A stretch of 64,000 bases of DNA from Ovoidimarina sp050299695 (GTDB taxonomy: Bacteria; Pseudomonadota; Alphaproteobacteria; Rhodobacterales; Rhodobacteraceae). A model generated the notes under the pieces. The model was not told where the DNA came from and made no database searches. It was given only the letters and a program-made list of their open reading frames with translations. Position numbers and translations under genes: made by a program. The stretch spans positions 1 to 64,000 of the forward strand of contig JBNKWI010000003.1 of NCBI GenBank assembly GCA_050299695.1, given 5' to 3'. Positions 17,689 through 27,187 of this stretch are shown one piece after another. Each line of letters starts with the position of its first letter. Within the stretch, counting starts at the first letter, position 1.

Positions 17689-18976
17689 CGGTGTCTCCTG
17701 CCGCTCGGGCGTCTTCGGGTTGCTGCGGCTTCGGCGCCTCGTAGGCGAGGTAGCCGCGCTGCTTGGCGATATGATCGGCGATGTAGCGTGCGTCGTACCA
17801 GACCCCCCAGATGAAGGAGGAGCCCCGGCGCGTCTGCCACGGCAGGCCGAGGAAATAGACGCCGGGCTCCTCCGAGATCCCGCGCTGGTGGCGGGGCCGG
17901 CCGGCATCGTCGACCGCGCCGACCTTGAGCCAGCGATAGTCGGCCTCGAACCCGGTCGCCCAGATGATCGTGGAGATCCCCGACGCGGCGAGGTCCATCG
18001 ACGGGAGCGGGTCGCGGAGACAGGCCGGATCGGCCGCGATCCGGCGCGCCTCGGGCTCTTCGGGGAGGTCCAGCCCGTTGCGCGCCACGAAGGCATCGGC
18101 CTCGTCGAGGAGCGACAGGTAATTGGCATCGCCGGCCGCGATATTGGCGGCAAGGTCGGGGGCGAAGGTCATCACGCCGTCTTCGAACCCCACGGCGCGG
18201 CCGACAAGCGTCATCCCCCGGTGGGCGAGGCGGCGGAAGTCGATCGTATGGCCCCCCTGCGCCCCGCTGACCGCGATGGTGGTGTGTTCGGCGCCCGGCA
18301 TCGCCTCGGCGTCCCACTTGTTGAGCACGCCCAGCCACCAGACGAAGTCGCGTCCGCGATAGCTGCGGGGCGGCCGGTGATGCGGCCCGACCGAGAGACA
18401 GACCCGGCGTCCTGCGAGCATCAGCTCTTCGGCGATCTGCGTGCCGGAGGAGCCGGCGCCGACCACCAGCACGGCCCCTTCGGGAAGCCGGCCGGGGTTG
18501 CGGTAGGCCGTCGAGTGCAATTGCGTGATCCCCTCGGTCTCGGGCACCAGCGGCGGGATGACCGGGCGCTGGAACGGTCCGGTGGCGGCGACGATGTAGC
18601 TGGCGTCGATCGGCCCGTGGGAGGTCTCCACGCGGAACCCCGGCCGGCCCCGGTGGCGGCGCACCTCCGTCACCTCGACGCCGCATCGGATCGGGGCGCC
18701 GATCTTCCGGGCATAGTCCACGAAGTACTCCGCGACCTCCTCTTTCGGGGGGAACGCGTCCGGGCCGGTGCGGGGGAAGGCGAGGCCCGGAAAACGATCG
18801 TGCCAGGCGGGACCGTTGGCCACGAGCGAATCCCAGCGCTCCGAGCGCCAGCGCTCGGCTATGCGGTGCCGTTCCAGCACGAGATGCGGGATGCCCGCCT
18901 TGCCCAGGTGCTCGCTCATGGCGACGCCGGCCTGCCCCGCGCCGACGACGAGCACTTCGGTTGTTTCAGCGGACAT
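17666..18976 (-). CDS. FAD-dependent flavin monooxygenase (FMO/CzcO-like)
   Basis: The 436-residue enzyme has an FAD-binding Rossmann motif at the N-terminus (VLVVGAGQAGVAMSEHLG) and a second NADPH-binding motif near residue 170 (VLVVGAGSSGTQIAEEL). It also has ATGF (WATGFEADYRW) near the C-terminus, a feature of flavin monooxygenases and CzcO-type oxidoreductases. Such enzymes oxygenate N or S atoms or carry out Baeyer-Villiger oxidations. The downstream RidA and DUF1028 genes favour an amine-type substrate, but this is inferred. Confidence 0.88.
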   Translation of the reverse strand: MSAETTEVLVVGAGQAGVAMSEHLGKAGIPHLVLERHRIAERWRSERWDSLVANGPAWHDRFPGLAFPRTGPDAFPPKEEVAEYFVDYARKIGAPIRCGVEVTEVRRHRGRPGFRVETSHGPIDASYIVAATGPFQRPVIPPLVPETEGITQLHSTAYRNPGRLPEGAVLVVGAGSSGTQIAEELMLAGRRVCLSVGPHHRPPRSYRGRDFVWWLGVLNKWDAEAMPGAEHTTIAVSGAQGGHTIDFRRLAHRGMTLVGRAVGFEDGVMTFAPDLAANIAAGDANYLSLLDEADAFVARNGLDLPEEPEARRIAADPACLRDPLPSMDLAASGISTIIWATGFEADYRWLKVGAVDDAGRPRHQRGISEEPGVYFLGLPWQTRRGSSFIWGVWYDARYIADHIAKQRGYLAYEAPKPQQPEDARAAGDTDGPHPYP

Positions 18977-19095
18977 TCGCGACCCTCCGGATTCAGTCCC
19001 GGGAAGTCTCGCCTGCACTTGGCTTCGGGCGAAAGCACAGAGTTCCTGATCCGGGGTTAGTTTGCGCCTAATATCGCGATGGGCGCCGGGTCGGC

Positions 19096-20151
<1,056 letters not shown>

Positions 20152-20154
20152 CCG

Positions 20155-20988
20155 TCAGCCTTTCACCGCGCCGATGGCGATGCCGGACACGATCCGCCGC
20201 TGGAACAGGACGTAGAGGACCACGATCGGTGCCGCCGCGATGACGATCCCGGCGGTGAACAGCGGGATCTGGTCGGAATATTGCCCCTTGAGCGCGGAGA
20301 TGCCCACCATCAGCGTCCTGTTCCTTTGCATCGTCAACAGCGCGATCAGGATGTCGTTCCAGCAGTTGAGCGTGTTGATGATCGCGAGCGTCACCAGCGC
20401 CGGCATGCCAAGCGGCACCATCACGTGCCACCAGACCTGGAGGAGCGACGCGCCGTCGATCCTCGCTGCCTCGATCAGTTCGCGGGGCAGGCCGGAATAG
20501 AACGCGGTCATCATGTAGACCGAGAACGGCAGGAAGAATGCCGTGTAGGAGAGGATCAGGCCCAGATGCGTGTTGATGAGGTCGAGCGCGACCATGGTGC
20601 GCATGTAGGGCACGAGCACGACCTGCACGGGGATCATCAGCGAGGAGAGGATCACGACGAAAAGGAAGCGCCGGTACGGGAAGCGCAGCACGGCAAGGGC
20701 GAACCCGGCCAGCGAGGACACCACCATCAACAGGATCACCGCGCCCACCGTCGCGATGACCGAGTTCAGGAAATACTCATCGAGATGCGAGCGGGTCCAG
20801 GCCTGCACGAAGTTGTCCAGGGTCGGGTGCTGAACCAGGCCGAACCGGTCCTGCAGGTATTCGTGCCGGGTCTTGAAGGCGTTGTTGACCGCGAAAAAGA
20901 TCGGGTAGAGGCAACTCAGCGCGAGCAGCCCCATCGGTACTGCCGCGACCCTCAGGGCCAGTCTCTGCCGCTTGCCTGCGCCTGCCAC
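20155..20988 (-). CDS. Sugar ABC transporter permease (MalG-like)
   Basis: This 277-residue inner-membrane protein has six predicted helices. The EAA loop that docks on the ATPase is EAARIDGASLLQVWWHVMVP, near residues 165-185. Its size and the short N-terminus before helix 1 mark it as the MalG-type second permease. It starts 10 bases after the first permease. Confidence 0.93.
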   Translation of the reverse strand: MAGAGKRQRLALRVAAVPMGLLALSCLYPIFFAVNNAFKTRHEYLQDRFGLVQHPTLDNFVQAWTRSHLDEYFLNSVIATVGAVILLMVVSSLAGFALAVLRFPYRRFLFVVILSSLMIPVQVVLVPYMRTMVALDLINTHLGLILSYTAFFLPFSVYMMTAFYSGLPRELIEAARIDGASLLQVWWHVMVPLGMPALVTLAIINTLNCWNDILIALLTMQRNRTLMVGISALKGQYSDQIPLFTAGIVIAAAPIVVLYVLFQRRIVSGIAIGAVKG

Positions 20989-20998
20989 GGATCTCCCC

Positions 20999-21919
20999 CT
21001 ACACGTTGGTGTTGCGCGACATCATGCGGATCTGCAGGAACGCGAGAACGCCGGTGATGCAGAACAGGATCATCGAGAGCGCGGCCGCGTAGGCGGGCAT
21101 GTTGAGCCGCCCCTGCGCGATCCAGATCAGGTATTCCGGGACGGTGGTCGCGGTGCCGGGGCCGCCGGCGGTCAGCACGTAGATCAGGCCGAACATCGAG
21201 GTCAGCAGTCCGATCGTGGTGATGACGACCGAGAACTCGATGATCGGGCGAAGCTGCGGGATGATGACGTGCCACCAGATCTGCCACATCCTCGCGCCTT
21301 CGAGCCGCGCGGCCTCCACTGTGTCCCGGGAAACGGTCGAGAGGCCCGCGAGGAAGATCAGCACGCCCATGCCGAAGGTGGACCACGACTGGATGGCGAG
21401 TGTCACCGGCAGGGCGGTGGCGGATTGTCCGAGCCAGTCCACCGCCGGGAGCCCGAGAAGTTGGAGCATGGCGTTGAAGCTGCCGCGAAAGCCGAGAACG
21501 ACGCTGAAGATCGAGCCGATGATGACGCTGGAAAGCACGGTGGGCAGGAAATAGACGGAACGGAAGAAGGTGCGCCCGGGGACGCCCTGGTCGATCAGGA
21601 TCGCCAGGAGAAGCGGGATCGTCACGAAGGCCGGAACCGACAGGAGGATGACGACCGCGTTGGCGATCGAGGCGCGGAAGTTCGGATCATCGAGGGCGCG
21701 CAGGTAGTTGCCCGCACCGATGAAACTCCCCGGGTCGGTCGAGGTGGCGTCGGTCAGCGAGATCAGGAAGCCCCATCCGAGCGGAAAGATGCGGAACACG
21801 ATGACGAGGAGCAGGGCAGGGGCCAAGAAGAGGAGGCCGGTTCGCGCTTCGGCGCGCCGGGCCTTGTGACGCCGCGACCGTGCGCGTCTGGAGGGGGGCG
21901 TGTTGCTGGCGCTGTTCAT
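20999..21919 (-). CDS. Sugar ABC transporter permease (MalF-like)
   Basis: The 306-residue permease has a basic N-terminus (SRRARSRRHKARRAEAR), six helices and an EAA motif (EAARLEGARMWQIWWHVIIP) near residues 205-225. It pairs with the MalG-like protein to form the CUT1 channel. The ATG at 21919 lies 72 bases after the binding-protein stop. Confidence 0.92.
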   Translation of the reverse strand: MNSASNTPPSRRARSRRHKARRAEARTGLLFLAPALLLVIVFRIFPLGWGFLISLTDATSTDPGSFIGAGNYLRALDDPNFRASIANAVVILLSVPAFVTIPLLLAILIDQGVPGRTFFRSVYFLPTVLSSVIIGSIFSVVLGFRGSFNAMLQLLGLPAVDWLGQSATALPVTLAIQSWSTFGMGVLIFLAGLSTVSRDTVEAARLEGARMWQIWWHVIIPQLRPIIEFSVVITTIGLLTSMFGLIYVLTAGGPGTATTVPEYLIWIAQGRLNMPAYAAALSMILFCITGVLAFLQIRMMSRNTNV

Positions 21920-21991
21920 GTGCGGATCGAGGAGCCGAGCCCGAAGGATGGGAGCGCACAGTAGCGCGCTCCCACCGTCGAGAGAACTCGG

Positions 21992-23254
21992 TTATTGCGG
22001 CTTGGCTTGGGCCTGAACCTTGTCGAGCGCGGCCGCGGCCTCGTCGACCGTTGTCTCGCCGTTCAGCAGGATCTGGCTCTGGCGGTGCCATTCGTCGAGT
22101 TCGGCCGCCGAAGAATTGGCATGGGTCGTGGGCACGGCCCGGGTCGCCAGCCAGCCCATGATCTGCTTCAGGCCGGGGCTGTCGATGCCGGTGGTGTCGA
22201 CGTCCGTGTTCGCCGGGACGACGCCGGAATCGTTGACCAGATGCGCCAGCACGTCGCCCGAGGCCAGGATCCGCACCGCGTCGATGGCGAGGTCGGGATT
22301 GGGCGAGTCCTTGTTCACGCCGTAGCCGACGCCGCCGTCGAGCGGCACGCCCGGAGCGCCTTCATGCTGGTCGGCCGCCACGGTCGGGGACGGCATCGGA
22401 TAGACGCCGACATTCTCGACCCCCATGTCCTCTTCGAACACCTTCCAGTGCGCGACGTTGGAAAGGAGGCCCCAGACGTTGGCGCCCACGCCTTGGGAGA
22501 AGAGGGTGAACTCGTCCATGAACATGGTCTGCGAGTTGCCGCCTTCCTGGTACCAGCCGTCCTTGGCGGTATCGACCCAGGTCTGCAGGATCGCCTTGAT
22601 CGGCGGATCGGACCAGTGCAGCTTGCCGGCCAGCCAGTCGGCCTGCTGCTGCGCGGTCAGCGACTGGTTCGCCATTTCCGACAGGAAGAACTCGGCCTCG
22701 TAGCCTTCCTTGTTGGCCATCATGAAGCACGCGGCCTCGCCCTTCGCCTTGATGGCGTCGCACATGCTGGTCACTTCGGCCCAGGTGGTCGGCGGCGCCT
22801 CGGGATCGAGCCCGGCATTCTCGTAGAGCCTCTTGTTGTAGTAGACCACGTGGCCCTGCAGCGTCGTCGGGATGAAGTACAGTTTGCCGTCGGAAGCCGT
22901 GAATGCCGAGGTGCCGACCAGCTTGGCGATCAGGTCGGGCAGCTTGTCATCGAGCGGGATCAGGCCGCCGACCAGGGCCTTGGCCTGCGCCCCGCCATTG
23001 GCCCAGATCACGTCCGGGCCGGTCTTCGACGCCAGCGCCGTGCCCAGAAGGGTGTAGTACTCGCCGTCCGGCTGCGACAGGAAAGTCAGCGTCGCGCCCG
23101 GGTGGGCGGCCTCGAACGCGGCCTTGGCCGAGTCGTAGTAGGTCGCGTGCGACGGCGAGTCGACATTGACGTCCCACACGACGATTTCCTGCGCGAGTGC
23201 GGGAGAGGCGGTCAGCAGAGCGGTAATTGCTGCCGCCAGCTTCAACTGATGCAT
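21992..23254 (-). CDS. Extracellular sugar-binding protein of the CUT1 transporter
   Basis: The 420-residue protein starts with a clear Sec signal peptide (HQLKLAAAITALLTASPALA, cleaved before QEIVVWD). The rest has the family 1 solute-binding pattern: GPDVIWANGGAQAKALV, YFIPTTLQGHVVYYNKRLYE, and GVGYGVNKDSPNPDLAIDAV. It would capture the substrate in the periplasm for the permeases encoded next to it. A strong AGGAGG-like site lies just before the ATG. The ligand is not evident; the neighbouring catabolic genes suggest a sugar, a sugar acid or an oligosaccharide. Confidence 0.93.
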   Translation of the reverse strand: MHQLKLAAAITALLTASPALAQEIVVWDVNVDSPSHATYYDSAKAAFEAAHPGATLTFLSQPDGEYYTLLGTALASKTGPDVIWANGGAQAKALVGGLIPLDDKLPDLIAKLVGTSAFTASDGKLYFIPTTLQGHVVYYNKRLYENAGLDPEAPPTTWAEVTSMCDAIKAKGEAACFMMANKEGYEAEFFLSEMANQSLTAQQQADWLAGKLHWSDPPIKAILQTWVDTAKDGWYQEGGNSQTMFMDEFTLFSQGVGANVWGLLSNVAHWKVFEEDMGVENVGVYPMPSPTVAADQHEGAPGVPLDGGVGYGVNKDSPNPDLAIDAVRILASGDVLAHLVNDSGVVPANTDVDTTGIDSPGLKQIMGWLATRAVPTTHANSSAAELDEWHRQSQILLNGETTVDEAAAALDKVQAQAKPQ

Positions 23255-23373
23255 GGTCTGTTCCTCCTGTTCATGGTGCTGTGGGTTCTTCCCACTCCCG
23301 ACCGGGCTGACGGGTTTCGGCAGGTGGCGCTCGAATGGGCGCCGCAACTCATTCGCTGTCGCCGGGGATCCGC

Positions 23374-24537
23374 TCATCCGCGTTCCTCCGCGGCGGCGAC
23401 CGGCGGTGCGGCTTGCCGGTCCATGCCGGGAAGCTCGAGGCGGTCGCGTGGCAGGATCTCCGGGCGGGCCCAATCGCGCCGCGCCGTTTCGGACAGCACC
23501 AGCCCATGGCCGGGGCGGTCGGGCGCATAGGCCCATCCGTCTCGGATCTCGATTGTCTGCTCGACGAGATGGTCGAAATTCTGGAACGAGTACTCCAGCC
23601 ATTCGACCTCGGGCAGGGCGCAGGCCATGTGCACGCCGACTTCGAGGAAGGTGTTGCCCAGCGATACCGGCACGCCGAGTTCCGCGGCCAGCCACCCGAT
23701 CCGCATGACATCGGTCACCTGCCCATGCACGTTGAGGATGTCGGTGGCGCCCTCCTGCATGAGCCGCCGCTTTCCGGAGGCGTCGAGATACTCGCCCGAA
23801 TTGATCAGCGTCCACGGGGCGTTGTTGCGCAGGAGGCGCAGGCCCTCGTGGTCGAAGCGCAGGATCGGGTCCTCCACCCAGAGCAGGTCGTATCCCGCCT
23901 TGCGGATCGCTTCGAGCTTCACCAGGGCTTCCTTGGCGCCCCATGCCTCGTTGGCGTCCACCATCAGCTGCGCGCCGGGCCGCACGGTTTCGACCAGAAG
24001 CTTCAGGCGAGACAGGTCGCGCGCGAAGTCGGGGTGACCCACCTTGATCTTGAAGGCGCGATAGCCGAGCGCGTCGGCGCGTGCGAACAGGCGCACGAAC
24101 TCCTCGTCGCTGAGATGATAATCCAGACCCGACGCATAGGCGCGCACGCGGCTCCGGCGGCTGCCCAGCAACCTGTGCAACGGCAGGCCGGCCTGCTTGG
24201 CGGCGAGGTCCCACAGGGCGACCTGGATCGCTTCCTCGAAGGGCAGCGTGAACTTGCGCTGGTTGCCGCCGCGCGGTCGGTCGACACGATGGATCAGGGC
24301 CAGGGGAGGCTGGCCGCGCAGGGACGGCCACACTTCGTCGACGAAGACCCGGGCGATCTCCTCCTGGCTCGGAAGCGGCTGAAACAGCGACTGCACGAAT
24401 CCGAGCCCGACCTGACCGTCTTCGGCCACCAGCTCCAGCGCGGCCACGTTCACGCTGTCGGCACGGACCTGGCTGTCGCCGATGACTCTGTCGCGGGCGA
24501 ACTGGAACCGGGTGATGTGGAAAGCGGCAATCTGCAT
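23374..24537 (-). CDS. Enolase superfamily enzyme (mandelate racemase/muconate lactonizing group)
   Basis: The 387-residue protein has a KxK motif (AFKIKVGHPDF) and metal ligands in LMVDANEAW, LWVEDPIL and LINSGEYLD, the order expected for the superfamily. Members of the MR subgroup dehydrate sugar acids to 2-keto-3-deoxy acids. The strand 7 region reads PVSLGNTFLEVGVHMA, where many acid-sugar dehydratases carry the catalytic His (often Pro-His), so the exact reaction is open. It is the first gene of the CUT1 transporter operon and is divergent from a GntR gene. Confidence 0.88.
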   Translation of the reverse strand: MQIAAFHITRFQFARDRVIGDSQVRADSVNVAALELVAEDGQVGLGFVQSLFQPLPSQEEIARVFVDEVWPSLRGQPPLALIHRVDRPRGGNQRKFTLPFEEAIQVALWDLAAKQAGLPLHRLLGSRRSRVRAYASGLDYHLSDEEFVRLFARADALGYRAFKIKVGHPDFARDLSRLKLLVETVRPGAQLMVDANEAWGAKEALVKLEAIRKAGYDLLWVEDPILRFDHEGLRLLRNNAPWTLINSGEYLDASGKRRLMQEGATDILNVHGQVTDVMRIGWLAAELGVPVSLGNTFLEVGVHMACALPEVEWLEYSFQNFDHLVEQTIEIRDGWAYAPDRPGHGLVLSETARRDWARPEILPRDRLELPGMDRQAAPPVAAAEERG

Positions 24538-24609
24538 TTGATAGATCAGTGTGACGCGTTTATATATCTTAGTGGAACGTTAATAGCTCAATAATCCAGG
24601 GGCGCACAA
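24538..24609. promoter_or_regulatory. Divergent promoter region, enolase-family gene / GntR gene
   Basis: The 72 bases between the two start codons are distinctly AT-rich in the middle (GTTTATATATCTTAGTG and TTAATAGCTCAATAAT), against a GC-rich background. This marks the likely promoters of both genes and the operator of the GntR protein. I could not define a clear palindrome. Confidence 0.5.
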
Positions 24610-25302
24610 GTGGCGAGCAAGACTCCGAGGAAGGCGGCTCCGGAAACGGGCAAGGGCGACAGGCTGAGCGACGCCGCCTACGCGAAGGTTCTGGAGCTTC
24701 TGTTCGAGGGAAAACTCCCGGCGGGAGCGATTTTCTCCCAGCGGGAGCTGGTCGACGTGATCGGCGTTCCCGTTGCTCCGCTCCGGGACGCGTTGCGCGT
24801 CCTGGAGGCGGAGGGGCTGGTCACGATCCATTCCCGGACCGGCATCGAGATCATCAAGCCGGGGCTGGAGCTGATTCGCTCCACCTACCAGTTTCGCGGG
24901 ATCATCGAGCGGTCGGCGGTGGCAGTCTACGCGGAGACCGCCGACGACGCCGAACTGGCGGAACTCGAGCGGCGCCACCGGGACGTGATCGCGCTGCTCG
25001 AGGATGGCGCGCTGACCGAGCAGGCGGGCGCCGAGGTCGAAGATCTCGAGACGCTGCTTCACAGCTCGATCGTCCGGAGCCTCTCGAACCCGCTGATCGA
25101 GACCGCCTACCGGCGCATCCACAACTATTTCCGGCTCATCCGGATGAACCGGAAGATCTCGACACCGTTGGTGCTGCGCTCCCTCAACGAGCATCTCGAC
25201 GTCATACGGGCCTGCCAGGCGCGCGATCCGGAGGCGGCGATCGCCGCCTTGCAGGCGCATTTCGGCGCGGCGCTGCAACGCAGCCTGGGGATCTTCGGCT
25301 GA
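24610..25302 (+). CDS. GntR family regulator with FCD domain
   Basis: The 230-residue regulator has an N-terminal wHTH (FSQRELVDVIGVPVAPLRDALRVLEAEGLV, around residues 42-71) and a helical FCD ligand domain. In the latter, a His in the HSSIVRS helix and others in NEHLDV and QAHFGA suggest the usual metal site. The GTG start follows CCAGGGG at a good distance. It is divergent from the enolase-family/CUT1 operon and probably represses it until a pathway intermediate binds. Confidence 0.9.
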   Translation: MASKTPRKAAPETGKGDRLSDAAYAKVLELLFEGKLPAGAIFSQRELVDVIGVPVAPLRDALRVLEAEGLVTIHSRTGIEIIKPGLELIRSTYQFRGIIERSAVAVYAETADDAELAELERRHRDVIALLEDGALTEQAGAEVEDLETLLHSSIVRSLSNPLIETAYRRIHNYFRLIRMNRKISTPLVLRSLNEHLDVIRACQARDPEAAIAALQAHFGAALQRSLGIFG

Positions 25303-25311
25303 CGCCGGGGC

Positions 25312-26139
25312 CTAAGGCGCCAGGCCGTAGAACCTGATGGCGGTGCCGCCGAAAAGGGCGGCGTTCTCATCCGCCGAAAGCCCGGCGGCGAGGTCACGGG
25401 CGGCGCCGAACCAGGTGGGGTAGTCCCCGGCGAGGTCGAGCACGGGCCAATCGCTGCCCCACATCAGCCGCTCGGGGCCGAAGCATTCGAGGACATGCTC
25501 GAAGGTCGGGCGCAGCGTCGCGGCGGACCATCCCGGACCGAATTCGTTCGCCAGGCCGGAGAGCTTGCAGAACACCTGGTCATGACGGGCCAGGGAGGCC
25601 AACCAGCGCCGCCAGTCGTCGCCGGGATCGGTCCCGTCGAACACCGGCTTCGCGCTGTGGTCGATGACGACGGGAAGATCCGGCAGCGTTTCCACGAGCG
25701 TCTTCAGGGCGTCGAGATGGCGCGGCGTGACCAGCGCGTCGAACCGCAACCCGGCATCCGCGACCGCGCGCAGGCCCCGCAGCACGTCGTCGCGCAGGAT
25801 CCAGTCCGTCTCCTCGATGTCCTGAAGCATCGGGCGGATGCCACGAAAGGCGGGGTGCGACAGCCGGTCGATCTGCGGCGCCACGTCGGACGTCAGGTCG
25901 ATCCAGCCGACGACGCCCCGGATGAAGGCGTGGTCTTCCGCGAGCGAAAGAAGGTAGAGGCTTTCGTCGACGGTCGGGGCGGCCTGAACGGCGACGGTGC
26001 CGGCGATACCGGCAGCCGCGAGATGCGCCGAGATGTCCGCGGGTCCGATGTCGCGGCGGATCGGCGCCACCGTGTCGTCCATCCAGAAGTAGTCGCCGCG
26101 GGCGATCTTCCAGAAATGCTGATGGGCGTCGATGCGCAT
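25312..26139 (-). CDS. Amidohydrolase family lactonase (L-fucono-lactonase-like)
   Basis: The 275-residue TIM-barrel protein starts RIDAHQHFW, with the HxH metal motif, and contains VVIDHSAKP and the C-terminal LMWGSDWPV with the conserved Asp. This is the Amidohydro_2 pattern of L-fuconolactonase and rhamnono-lactonase type enzymes, which open sugar lactones to sugar acids. The ATG at 26139 has AAGGAAA upstream. It is convergent with the GntR gene and divergent from an aldo/keto reductase that could make its lactone substrate. Confidence 0.87.
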   Translation of the reverse strand: MRIDAHQHFWKIARGDYFWMDDTVAPIRRDIGPADISAHLAAAGIAGTVAVQAAPTVDESLYLLSLAEDHAFIRGVVGWIDLTSDVAPQIDRLSHPAFRGIRPMLQDIEETDWILRDDVLRGLRAVADAGLRFDALVTPRHLDALKTLVETLPDLPVVIDHSAKPVFDGTDPGDDWRRWLASLARHDQVFCKLSGLANEFGPGWSAATLRPTFEHVLECFGPERLMWGSDWPVLDLAGDYPTWFGAARDLAAGLSADENAALFGGTAIRFYGLAP

Positions 26140-26188
26140 GGCGTTTTTCCTTGCATCAGCATTTGGTCTTAAATTATAAAGAACTGTA

Positions 26189-26202
26189 CTTCGGGGCCGA
26201 AG
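26189..26202. promoter_or_regulatory. Candidate operator palindrome between lactonase and aldo/keto reductase genes
   Basis: CTTCGG-GG-CCGAAG is a perfect 6-base inverted repeat in the 112-base divergent gap, beside an AT-rich TTAAATTATAAAG stretch that could be a promoter. Which protein binds it, if any, cannot be seen; either GntR regulator is possible. Confidence 0.35.
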
Positions 26203-26251
26203 CGATGTCAATGACGCCGGCTCCGGGGACACGGGACATTCGGGGGACAGC

Positions 26252-27187
26252 GTGAAGACGAGCCGGATCGGAACCACGGATGTCCGGGTCACGAAGGTCT
26301 CCTTCGGCTGCTCCAGCATCGGCAACCTGTTTCGCGAGGTTTCGGGTCTCGAGGCGAAGGCGGTTCTCGAGGCCGCCTGGACGGCGGGCATCCGGTATTT
26401 CGACACCGCGCCGCATTACGGCCGCGGATTGGCCGAGGCGCGGCTGGGGGAATTCCTGCGCGGGCGGGACGGCGCGGTGGTTTCGACGAAGGTGGGGCGC
26501 GTCCTGTCGCCGGCGGCGGCTCCCATCGCCGAGGCCGACGGGTTCGTCGCGCCGGCGCAGAATGACGTTCGCTACGATTATTCCGGCGACGGCATCGAGG
26601 AGTGCATCGAGCAGAGCCTGGAGCGCCTGGGGCGCCGGGCTCTCGATATCGTCTACGTCCACGATATCGGCACGTACACCCATGGGGCCGATAACGACCG
26701 GCACATGAAGGATTTTCTGGGCTCGGGCTACGAGCGCCTGGCGGCCTTGAAGGCGCGCGGGCGGGTTGGCGCCATCGGGCTGGGCGTCAACGAGTGCCAA
26801 GTCTGCCTCGACGTGATGGATCACTGCGCGATCGACGCGATCCTGCTGGCTGGGCGCCTGACGCTTCTCGACCGGTCGGCCGAGGCGGAGCTGGTGCCGC
26901 GCTGCCGCGCGGCGGGGGTGAGCCTAGTGCTCGGCGGGGTGCTGAATTCGGGGATCCTGGCGACGGGTCCGGTCGAGGGCGCGCATTACGACTACGGTCC
27001 GGCGCCGCAGGAAATCCTGGATCGGGTGGCCATCCTGCAGGACGAGGCGGGGGCCGAGGGTCTGACGCTGGTTCAGGCTGCGATGCGTTTCGTGCGCGAT
27101 CACCCGGCCGCCGCGTCGGTGCTTGTCGGCACGGCAATGCCGTCGATGCTGGAGGCCAATGTCAGGCTGCTTTCCGGGCGGCCCTAG
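26252..27187 (+). CDS. Aldo/keto reductase, aldose 1-dehydrogenase-like
   Basis: The 311-residue protein shows the aldo/keto reductase tetrad: Asp and Tyr in YFDTAPHYGRG, Lys in VVSTKVGR and His in DIVYVHDIG. These details resemble the D-threo-aldose (L-fucose) 1-dehydrogenase and pyridoxal dehydrogenase branch, which oxidises sugars such as L-fucose to the lactone with NAD(P). The start is a GTG. It shares a CTAG stop palindrome with the convergent GntR gene. With the lactonase, dehydratase, zinc dehydrogenase and UxaA-type genes nearby, it would be the first step. Confidence 0.87.
   Translation: MKTSRIGTTDVRVTKVSFGCSSIGNLFREVSGLEAKAVLEAAWTAGIRYFDTAPHYGRGLAEARLGEFLRGRDGAVVSTKVGRVLSPAAAPIAEADGFVAPAQNDVRYDYSGDGIEECIEQSLERLGRRALDIVYVHDIGTYTHGADNDRHMKDFLGSGYERLAALKARGRVGAIGLGVNECQVCLDVMDHCAIDAILLAGRLTLLDRSAEAELVPRCRAAGVSLVLGGVLNSGILATGPVEGAHYDYGPAPQEILDRVAILQDEAGAEGLTLVQAAMRFVRDHPAAASVLVGTAMPSMLEANVRLLSGRP

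Noticed and set aside
23281..23295. Short inverted repeat GTGGG-TTCTT-CCCAC between the enolase-family and binding-protein genes
   Set aside because: Five-base arms are expected by chance in this GC-rich sequence, and no T-run or conserved position supports a function.
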